From NCBI GenBank assembly GCA_024220525.1, contig JAMYWO010000037.1, positions 106,675 to 119,971 on the forward strand: a DNA stretch of 13,297 nucleotides. The letters run 5' to 3'. This DNA is from Cochliopodium minus. Taxonomy: Eukaryota > Discosea > Himatismenida > Cochliopodiidae. Made by a program: the position numbers and the translations under genes. The notes beneath the pieces were generated by a model. That model worked only from the letters and a program-made list of their open reading frames with translations, did not search any database and had not been told where the DNA came from. Within the stretch, counting starts at the first letter, position 1. The number at the start of each line of letters is the position of its first letter. This document shows positions 1 to 7,448 of the stretch, piece by piece.

Positions 1-68
1 TTTATTTTTTATTTTTTATTTTTTATTTTTTATTTTTTATTTTTTATTTTTTATTTTTTATTTTTTAT
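1..68. repeat. Tandem heptamer (ATTTTTT)n in an intron of gene 1
   Basis: About 9.5 nearly perfect 7-bp units. The array lies inside the gene 1 intron that begins at 82 on the minus strand, and touches the window edge. Its true length is unknown. Confidence 0.95.
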
Positions 69-82
69 CATTTTTTTTTTAC

Positions 83-1358
83 TTTGACTTCGAGAGGAGA
101 AAAAGAGTCAGATTTCATGTTTAATGACTTTACCACTTTTTTTAGGTACCAATACACTTCAAAAAAGTTGACAGAAGGAATAGTACTTTTCTTGATTAAA
201 AAATTTAAAAAAAATTAAAAAAACAAAAAAAAAATAAAATGAAATGAATTAAAAAAAAAATTTAAACTATAAAAAAAAGATTTACTTCTATCCATTCTGC
301 CAAATCTCCATCCAATCTAAAGCATTGATGAGCTCTCAATTTCCTTTTAAACAATTTTTTTTAAATTTTTGAAATTATTTGGATTGATTTTTTTATTAAT
401 ATTTACATGATGAGATCATATTCTATCATTCCACATGCTCTTACAGACATATTCAAGAACTTGCACATTTCTTTTTCTAGCTTTCTTTCAAACTAAAAAA
501 ATTTTGGGCAAAAAATGAATTAAAAAATTATTTTTTAAGAAAAATAAAAAAAGATAAAAATAAAAAAGAAAAATAATTTTTTTACTGTATTTAACAATAT
601 TTCCCCATCTATGTAATTGGCATAAAAATTATCTCTTATTTCCAAATAATAATGATTTTTTTCTGTGAATTGGTTGATCCAATCGAAGATCTGTTTTCGA
701 TCCAAGTGTTCTCTGTGAACAGATTAAATTTCATTTTTTTTTGAAAAAAAAAAAATTCAATTTGGTTTTTTTTTACATAGAAATGACAAACTTTTCAAGA
801 ATTTTTTCTGCTTGATCAGTTGTCAAGATGTTTCCCTCTAAATTTATTTGTTATTTATTGTTAAGGAGAAATTTTATATATTATTTTTTGTGAAGAAAAT
901 TTCACTTGATCAATATTAATATGAAAAATATTCTTGGTGATAATAAATATATAAATTTATCACAGAAAATTTAAAAATTATAATTTATAATTACCTTTGG
1001 TGAAATCTGGATCACATATACTCAAACCTGTCAATTTATATTGTGTGATCAATTCAGGATTATAATTGGTTGGCGTCTGTATGAAGAAGATATCGATGAT
1101 GATGTAAAAGGTAATGAGCATGAAGGGAATAAGTTTGATCAACTTCCAGATATATCCAATCAATCTTGTGAAAAGAGGTATCTCTTTCTTAGCTGATACT
1201 GCTCTTTTTAATAATTCGATTGTTTCTGGCTTAAGGATAGCGGTATTGAGATCATTACTTTTGGGGAGGTTAATCTTTGGCACGCTGAGCCTAGGACTAA
1301 TATTATTTTCGTTATTTTTTGGAATGTTAAGCCTTGGGCTATTATTCTTGTTATTCAT
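83..1358 (-). CDS. Single-pass membrane protein with probable SAM domain (3' end beyond window)
   Basis: Exons on the minus strand: 1358-995, 837-777, 712-586, 492-407, 343-286, 190-83; the next donor GT is at 82-81, so the gene runs off the left edge. All five internal junctions keep phase, giving 268 residues. The N-terminus is Asn-rich, with the motif N-x-SPRL-x-(I/V)-PK twice (about residues 6-14 and 20-28) and a shorter third INLPK copy. A hydrophobic segment at about 71-93 (GYIWKLIKLIPFMLITFYII) has no signal-peptide character, so a type II or internal anchor is likely. Residues about 150-217 look like a SAM domain: IFDWI, then DNFYANYIDGEILL, then LNMSVRACGMIEYDLIMKLR, matching the SAM pattern of WL...F...IDG..LL...LG....G....I...I. 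Two further exons with an EWIE segment are unassigned. The start is the first ATG of the open frame; an upstream non-coding exon cannot be excluded. The SAM call is by eye. Confidence 0.72.
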
Positions 1359-1564
1359 AAATTCTATTGGCTTATTTGAGACTTTATTTTTTTATTATTA
1401 TTATAATTTCTAATTTAGCACGTTTTTTTTTTATATATTCTTTAATCGCCTCACAATTCAATTTAATTTTGTTTTGATCACAATTTCCAACACCTTTAAG
1501 AGATGTAGGAAATGGACTAGATGAGATTTTTATTTTTGTAAATAAATTTTTTGAAAAATAAATT

Positions 1565-4167
1565 TTAATTGTCATTGTTGAGTTTGGTAACATAATCAGT
1601 GATTTCAGTGGGCTTAAAAAACTTGATAACTTCAGGATCAAGCATGGTTTTGTCATCCTCAACAATCTCCTTGACAAATAGGGTCAACATGTGTAATCTG
1701 AGAGCTAACTCTTGGTTGCCAAGTTGCAAAATACCAGCAGAAATGCCGTTCAAAACTTTTTTGGGAGGGAGCTTGGGGAGTTTGAGCTTGTTCTTTTTGA
1801 GATGTTTCCACAATCTCTCAAAATGAGAATATCTCCTAAAAACAATCCAAGAACCCCATTTTTCTTTACATTCTATTCTGTAAGCCTGAATTTTTTTAAA
1901 AAAAATTAATTGTTCAAAGAATGGTTTCAAGATTTTTTGGTGTTTTTTTTACAATGTAATTCCTAATTTTACTGAGATTCTTTTCAGACTTCATGTCAGA
2001 ACTAATGACTTCCCCAAAAAATTTCTCGTAATACCTCGTGGTTTTTCCTGTGATGATGAACTCTTCATTACTTCCTTCAATGGGTTCGTTGGTGACCTTA
2101 GGAGGGAGCTCTAAAAAATATAAATGGTTACAACAATAACGTTAATCAAAAAATTTAAAAAATAAAAAATAAAATTTCACCTGGAACTGGCTCAGGTGTT
2201 TTGGGTATTTCAGGTGGGTTAGGAGAAGAGATGGTCATAGATCTCTTTGGTGGAAGTGGTGGAGGAGGTTTCTTGGATTCAGAGATAGTCTTCTTAGGAG
2301 GTAAAGGAGGAGGGAACTGGTCTTTTGGGATAGGTATTTCCCTGTCTTCTGCGAAATTCACTGTGTCGAATTTGAATCTGCAAAGTTTTGTGCCACTAGG
2401 TGTGTAAACAGTAGTTCCAACGTCCAAATTGATCAATTTGTAAAGCTGAAAGCATTCACTTAAAATTTTTGAAATTAAATTTAATTATTAAAATTTTAAT
2501 CCATGATAATTAATTACCCAGAAGTATTTTCAGTCTTGAAACATGGAATCCCTTTTTTTTTTTGAAAATTTTAATATCCTAAACTTTTTTTTCAGAGTGA
2601 ATTTTTTTACCTGTCTTGGCAAGTAGAGTTGGGTTTGATAATAACTTCAAGAAGAAAAAAAAGAGATAAAACGATAAGAAAAAAAAAGTAACAATATTTT
2701 TATTTACTTTAAACTCCTCTTCAACTTCATCGATCTTTTGATCTTCAACTGTAAATAATATCAAAAATAAAAAGATGTCAAATAATCTTTACAAAAAAAA
2801 AAAATTGCTCACCAATTTCAGGGACAATTTCTTCTACTTTTTCTTCAATGTTATCTTCAATTATTTCATCTTTTGAAACAGGCTCTAGGTTGTCAAGTTT
2901 GGAGATGATGAGGGAAATGTAAGTCATTACACTTTTCTCGTCAGTGTCTTGGCCACCTATGTCTACTGCTTCCACAACCCTTGGCACATTAAATTTCTCT
3001 TCAAAAATATTAATTGCAGAGGCGTTGTTATCAATTCCGTTATTCTTAGCATGTTATGAATTAATTAATTGAATAAAATATTTATAAATAATATACAATC
3101 TTAAGTATTAACTCTATCAAAATGTATTGAATTAATTCCGCATTTCAAAAAAATTTTTTTACGGGATCAAGTTTTTCATAATCAATCAAATTTGGATTTT
3201 TGGAATGAATCACTGCAGACAACAATCTTCCATCAGAAAAGCTGGTTGTAAAATTTTTTACCTCCAAGTTATAGTCTTTGGTTTGATTTCTGAGCCAATT
3301 AAGCAAAAAATCTCTGTAATTGAATTCTGGTTCTTTGATCGCCTCTTCATCTCCTATAATAACGTCATCATCTTCACTGTTGATGGATATTTCATCATCT
3401 TCTAACTCTCTTTCTCTTTCCTTCTCTTTTTGTCTCACCATCAATGCTCTGATTTGGAAATGGAGGATCAATTTCCAGATCAATCCCATTATCAACTTCA
3501 GATTTGAGTCATATATATCTTTATTTAAGATAAATCAGCGAAATAAAATTTTATTATGCAGTATATTGAGATATTCTCAAAATTATAGATTATAACTTTG
3601 CAATATTTAATTCTTTAAATGAAATTACCTACTGGGCCTATATTTTCTGTTTTAAAAAAAATGGTACAATTATAATATAATTTCTTGATAGAAATGAAAA
3701 TTACCCAATCTGATACTTGATTCATTTATGATATCAAAAGCTAAAACCAGATTATTCAAACAATGAAACTTCAACTTTGGATTTCTGGAATAATTTGAGA
3801 TTTTTCTCTTTGTTAAGTTCTCCAACAAAAATATGAGATTCAATCCTGAACAAAAATCTTTCCCCAAATCATGGATTTCTTTACCCACTTCTTTCAAATA
3901 AATATTTACCCAATGAATAAATGACTATATTTTTGTGATAAATTTTAATAAATTGTTAAAGGGAATGAATGATTGATAGATATAGAAAATAAAAACGTTA
4001 TATTGGATCTTTTCCCATTTTGGTCTATTATCATTTGAATTCATTCTTTTATGAATTTTCAGAGGATGGAAACTGTCTATTCCTCGCACTATTTTTTTTT
4101 TAAATGAAGATAATTTAATATGATTCTCAATAGATATATCATTATTGTCCTGTGTTTCTTGGTTCAT
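1565..4167 (-). CDS. CH1-CH2 actin-binding protein with proline-rich region and C-terminal PX domain
   Basis: Eleven exons: 4167-3997, 3924-3705, 3646-3629, 3518-3163, 3044-2813, 2748-2708, 2644-2611, 2551-2518, 2458-2181, 2110-1953, 1885-1565. They total 1863 nt, a full open frame of 620 aa plus TAA, with every junction in phase. CH1 (about 50-159) has the alpha-actinin/filamin-type pattern WEKIQYNSFIHWVN, DLGKDFCSGLNLIFLLE, IGPVDIYDSNLKLIMGLIW. An acidic linker (165-200) leads to CH2 (200-308): LLNWLRNQT, DGRLLSAVIH, LIDYEKLDP, FNVPRVVEAVDI, DEKSVMTYIS. Residues 309-410 are unassigned. Two class II SH3-ligand motifs follow (PPPLPPKK at 418-425, PPPPLPPKR at 433-441). The PX domain (about 500-605) shows YRIE, W.V.RRYSHF (R531/R532), KLPKLPPKK and a downstream Arg in ALRLHML. 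Tandem CH domains of this type bind F-actin and PX domains bind phosphoinositides; a cytosolic actin-membrane linker is my inference. The function of the middle region is unknown. Confidence 0.9.
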
Positions 4168-4309
4168 TAAAAAATTTCATTTTATAAACAAAACTCATAT
4201 ATTCTTATTATCTTTAGCAAAATATCCAAAATTCAATAAATTTGTTGAACCAAATTTCTTTTCATTCTTCTGTGTTATTTCTTGTTCAATTAAAAAAAAA
4301 AAATTTTAT

Positions 4310-4331
4310 AAAAGTTGAGATTTCAACTTTT
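4310..4331. repeat. Inverted repeat upstream of gene 2
   Basis: AAAAGTTGA at 4310-4318 and TCAACTTTT at 4323-4331 form a 9-bp stem with a 4-nt loop (GATT). It is in the 234-bp gap between genes 3 and 2, about 145 bp upstream of the gene 2 ATG. The rest of the gap is AT-rich with no gene seen. Confidence 0.7.
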
Positions 4332-4401
4332 AAGAAAAATTTAAAGGAATAAAACGCTCAATTACGATCATTTTTGGATTCAATTATGAAAAGTGAAGTT
4401 T

Positions 4402-4909
4402 TTAATTTTCCTTGATGTGATTATTCTTGAAAAGAGGATTCCAATATCCCCAATATAACAACGCGATGGCAGATATAAAGATGGAAGGGAGATATGAATT
4501 GGCCATGAAACTTTTATGTGCTTTTAAGTAGAGATGGGAATGATAAAACGATCCAAAATGTACTATTGCTATGATTAAAGTAGTTCAATTGGTTGAAATT
4601 TATGATAGAGCATTGAATAAAAAGATTATGAATACCATATACAAATTGGCCTTGTAGGATCAATTTCACTATTTCGTGTGATTTGGTGAAGAATCCTTTC
4701 AAACTGAGAAATGCGAATAAAATATCGGCAGATGCAACCACCCTGACCCAAAAGATGCTTGTATCAGATACCTCTCCATTGAAAAACTTGATGGTTCCCT
4801 CAGATAAATAGAGGTATAAAAATACTGTGTTGTTTTTAATTAAAAAAGAAAAAAGAGAATTTTTTTTTATCATACCAGAGAAGGAAGGAAGAATAAAAGC
4901 TTGGAACAT
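4402..4909 (-). CDS. Small multi-pass membrane protein, unknown family
   Basis: Three exons (4909-4876, 4824-4636, 4568-4402) join in phase to give 129 aa ending in TAA. The introns are 51 nt (GTATGA...CACAG) and 67 nt (GTATTC...CATAG). Four hydrophobic stretches can be seen: near the N-terminus (MFQAFILPSFSVFLYLYL), about 32-55 (FWVRVVASADILFAFLSL), about 66-85 (IVKLILQGQFVYAIVHFG), and about 100-118 (PSIFISAIALLYWGYW). Short loops contain charged residues, including FFTKSHE and HLYLKAHK. A multi-pass integral membrane protein is clear; I do not recognise the family and assign no activity. It lies between genes 2 and 4 on the same strand, with a 153-bp upstream gap that carries a perfect 22-bp palindrome just before the ATG. 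The exon structure is strong because the unspliced frame would end at a different stop, while the spliced product stays hydrophobic and in phase throughout. Confidence 0.75.
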
Positions 4910-4925
4910 AAACTAAATATTCATA

Positions 4926-4947
4926 TTTTTGAAAAGCTTTTCAAAAA
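4926..4947. promoter_or_regulatory. Perfect 22-bp palindrome just upstream of gene 3
   Basis: Two 11-bp arms meet without a spacer: TTTTTGAAAAG at 4926-4936 and CTTTTCAAAAA at 4937-4947. It ends 17 bp before the gene 3 ATG (4909, minus strand), in the 153-bp gap after gene 4. It could be a binding site for a dimeric factor or a 5'-leader hairpin; this is inference from position and symmetry. Confidence 0.5.
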
Positions 4948-5062
4948 AAATGTGAACAATGAATAAATTTTACAATCCTAAATATTTTTTCCGAGATTGA
5001 CATTATTGAATTCTATTTTTTTTTTTTTTGGATTTGAATTTAAAAAAAATATAAATTGAAAT

Positions 5063-6826
5063 TCAATTTATTTGAAATTGATGAGAATCATTGTGCAAAT
5101 TGGCTTTGTCTTTGTAGCAAATACTACACAAGTCATAATCGGTGCAGTTGTTGCAGTGATACCTGGTTGTATTGATGAATTTGTCGCAACCATCACAGAA
5201 AAACAAGGGAGTAGATTTTTCTTTTTTTTCTTTTTTTTCTTGTTTTTCATTAAAAAAATAAAAGTTTTAAAAAACTATACAGAAAGATTTTTTTTTTTTT
5301 TACTATTATTATTGTATGGTGTTTGTGGTTTGAGATTATCAAAAAAAGCCACGAGAGAGAAGAAAGAAATGGCAGTTAGTTTGAGGACTTCAATACCTAC
5401 TGATTTGGAGACTTTGTCAAAAGTGTCTGTGGTTTTGTGGTAGTGTTTGTAATCTTAATAAAATAAAAATTTTAGGAGTTAAACATCAACAAAAGAATTT
5501 TTTTTTTTTTTACTACTGACATCCCCACTAATCCAAAGCATGGCTGGAATTTTTTTGTTCAAGAAAGAAACATGATCTGAACCCTTAAATTTACCAAAAA
5601 ATTATTTCCAACAAAAATTTATTTTTAATAATTTACCCAAGGACTGAAACTGAGTTCAGTTTTTAACTAAATTTTACATTATTAACCAAACTTTATCCAA
5701 AATTTTTGAAAATTTTTACTTTTGGAACATATGGACAAAGAACATTCTTTATGTAGTGCAAAAAATTTGAACACTTGTTGTTTCCTTCCAACACTAAGTC
5801 ACCTGAAATTAAAAAAATTGATAATTGTTCAAGGACTAGTATTAAAAATGAATATAAAGAAAACCATCTCCAAAAGAAATCATATCAAAATTTTGCATCA
5901 TCACTGTACGGGAAAATTTATCCATTTCTTTGGTGGAAAAGTCTTCAACCCTTTAAAAAACAAGATATAATTAATATCTCCTCTTATCTTTTCGACAATA
6001 TTCTCCTTATTGTTTATTTTTTTTACCATGCCTTGGAACCCAAATAATTTTGTTCTTCGCCCGAGAAGAATATGAAATAGACGTCTATATCATCTGGAAT
6101 CAACTTTTCATTTTTTTTGAAGCAATCCATCAACTCCAAAAGACCTCCACATCCTGTTGCATTATCGACACTCCCACATGCACTCTTTTTGTAGTTTTAA
6201 ATAATTAAAATTAATAATTAATTTCAAATCATCTTATAACAATTTAGAAATTCACCTTTTTGTAGTTTTCCGAAATGGAGTCGTAATGAGCTCCGAAAAT
6301 AAACACCTTGTCTAAGTCTTTACTGTCTAAGTTTCTCAACTTACAATAAACATTTCTACTATCTCTTTGGACAAATTTTCCTTTTAAATGTGATGATTTA
6401 AATTTGTTTATTCAAATTATAAATTTTATCAATCAGATGAAAAATTTTATTAATAAAATTTTATTGATAAAATTTTTTGAGTTTTTATTTACCTCCAATA
6501 CTATTTTCATCTTCGAATGAGTAATAACTTATTTCGAATTCATGGAACTCCACATATTTCATCTCCAATTGTAAGCAGATTTCCTTCAGCCAATCTGATG
6601 CATAGTCTATTTCTTTCAGATGTGAATGTCGATTCCAATTTGACAAATGTTCCACATTTTTATAGTATCTTTCTTCATTTATACATTCGAATAGGGATTC
6701 CTGTCAATCAATCACTTAATAAAATATTATTTTTTTGATTTATTTGTTTACAATAACTCTGTTTTCCAATTGTGGGATGCTTTCTTTATGATTGGTGTTA
6801 TTATCAATTATTTGAGATATATCCAT
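5063..6826 (-). CDS. M28-family zinc metallopeptidase fused to C-terminal ZZ zinc finger
   Basis: Ten exons: 6826-6752, 6700-6493, 6380-6256, 6184-6027, 5950-5865, 5802-5720, 5666-5637, 5583-5514, 5453-5304, and 5220 (or 5229/5238) to 5063, all in phase, about 380 aa ending in TGA. M28 ligands are complete: GAHYDS (H126, catalytic D128), DNATG (D143), GEEQ (E179/E180), NFDMI (D211), YHKTTDT (H284), plus the GSDHVSF segment before strand MLWISG. The family is co-catalytic di-zinc aminopeptidases and related glutaminyl cyclases. No signal peptide precedes the domain, unlike most secreted or vacuolar M28 enzymes, so it should be cytosolic. Residues 337-377 form a full ZZ finger: CDGC, C-x2-C, DYDLCSIC, and H-x3-H. 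Because the ZZ frame has no ATG before an upstream in-frame stop, it must be reached by splicing, and phase fits the peptidase exon. Exact substrate unknown. Confidence 0.88.
5064..5195 (-). other. ZZ zinc-finger coding segment of the M28 fusion
   Basis: This is the terminal-exon part that codes for the ZZ finger. Ligand spacing is C-x2-C, C-x2-C, C-x2-C, then H-x3-H near the C-terminus, with RYHCNNCTDYDLCSIC at the core. This closely resembles the ZZ of p62/SQSTM1, where acidic residues in CDGC and in the DYD motif hold N-terminal Arg-type degrons; both acidic positions are kept here, while the p62 Asn after CDGC is replaced by Asp. The protein ends four residues after the domain. Other ZZ domains read histone tails or SUMO, so ligand choice is open. 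Confidence 0.85.
6185..6269. repeat. 14-bp direct repeats bordering an M28-gene intron
   Basis: CTTTTTGTAGTTTT occurs at 6185-6198 and at 6256-6269, exactly 71 bp apart. On the coding strand one copy is the last 14 nt of the upstream exon and the other is the last 14 nt of the 71-nt intron (6185-6255), so the intron length equals the repeat spacing. Confidence 0.85.
6421..6475. repeat. Nested inverted repeats filling an intron of the M28 gene
   Basis: Outer arms AAATTTTATCAAT (6421-6433) and ATTGATAAAATTT (6463-6475) are exact 13-bp complements. Between them, 6441-6462 is itself a perfect 22-bp palindrome (AAAATTTTATT and its complement). All of this is within the 112-nt intron 6381-6492. 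Confidence 0.85.
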
Positions 6827-7234
6827 TTTATTTATATTACCAAAAAAAAAAAATGTTGAAGGATAAAAAATGGGATCTATCATTATTACAACAAAAAATC
6901 AACCTTTTTTGATTGTAATTAGAGTAAGAATTATCCAAATAAATATGTAAATGATTGGTTCAAAAAAGAAAGAAGAGTCATAAGGAAAAATATTTTGCAT
7001 AATTATGCGAATCACCATACACTGTATGTAATATCAATTGTATAATAGAAGTTATATCTCCAATATAGAGATGAATGATTTTTTTTATGGTGTTAAAAAT
7101 ATGTGTCTGGACACATATTAAAAAAAGAAAAAAAAATTTCCCCTTAAAACTCATGATGAGTAAAGATTAAATATCTAAGGGAAAGAAAATAATTTTGCCA
7201 AAAAATAATCATAAAGAACATTCGCAAATGAATC
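6827..7234. promoter_or_regulatory. Divergent intergenic region with several short palindromes
   Basis: No convincing gene lies between the M28 start and the small ORF. Symmetric elements cluster here: GCATAATTATGC, a perfect 12-bp palindrome at 6997-7008, and AATATGTGTC (7098-7107) facing GACACATATT (7110-7119) across a 2-bp TG spacer. The latter is one of the more GC-containing inverted repeats in the intergenic DNA and is a good candidate for a dimer-binding site. The rest is A/T-rich DNA with runs of A and T. Confidence 0.5.
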
Positions 7235-7402
7235 TTAAAGAAGAGTTTTATTTGGATTTTGTTGAGTACATTCGGATTGGTCATCGAAACTTATTTTAGT
7301 TTTCATCTTGTTTACCAAAAGATTGATGGATACAAAGAAATCCCTAAAACAAAAGATTTTCATTGCTGAGATATTAAAAGATTTAAAATTCAGATATTTC
7401 AT
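7235..7402 (-). CDS. Doubtful 55-codon small ORF, basic, unknown
   Basis: An uninterrupted minus-strand frame starts with ATG at 7402 and ends with TAA at 7237-7235. It codes for 55 aa, starting MKYLNFKSFNIS, with a hydrophobic/aromatic middle (FCFRDFFVSINLLV) and a polar tail (DDQSECTQQNPNKTLL). Local base composition is less AT-rich than the flanks, which suggests coding, but an ORF of this length can arise by chance in such a window and the opposite strand also has a 23-codon ATG frame here. It starts 47 nt from the plus-strand RCC1 gene and sits in the divergent intergenic region. I recognise no family. It may instead be an exon of something else, or noncoding. Confidence 0.25.
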   Translation of the reverse strand: MKYLNFKSFNISAMKIFCFRDFFVSINLLVNKMKTKISFDDQSECTQQNPNKTLL

Positions 7403-7448
7403 TATAAAAAAAAAAATTGTTTAAATTTGGCTCATTGAAATTTAAATA

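Noticed and set aside
1114-1413. Leucine-rich plus-strand ORF of 99 codons
   Set aside because: It is antisense to the first exon of gene 1, whose minus frame continues in phase through five more exons.
1384-1677. Minus-strand 97-codon ORF overlapping the PX exon
   Set aside because: It is in a different frame from the PX domain and shows low-complexity Lys/Ile sequence after it; the PX frame has its own TAA at 1565.
2201-2407. Glycine-rich plus-strand ORF
   Set aside because: It is the shadow of the proline-rich SH3-ligand region of gene 2; codons for Pro read as Gly on the other strand.
3320-3595. Serine-rich plus-strand ORF
   Set aside because: It is antisense to the acidic linker and CH1 end of gene 2 and crosses a real intron.
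5072-5443. Plus-strand ORF of 123 codons
   Set aside because: It is the antisense of the ZZ exon and the last peptidase exon; the minus strand gives CDGC/DYDLC ligands and splice-consistent phase, and the plus product is a poly-Phe read-through of T runs.
7228-7299. 23-codon plus-strand ATG frame as a first exon of the RCC1 gene
   Set aside because: It can be joined to the next exon only by an arbitrary splice, and the propeller already closes with the exon starting at 7449.
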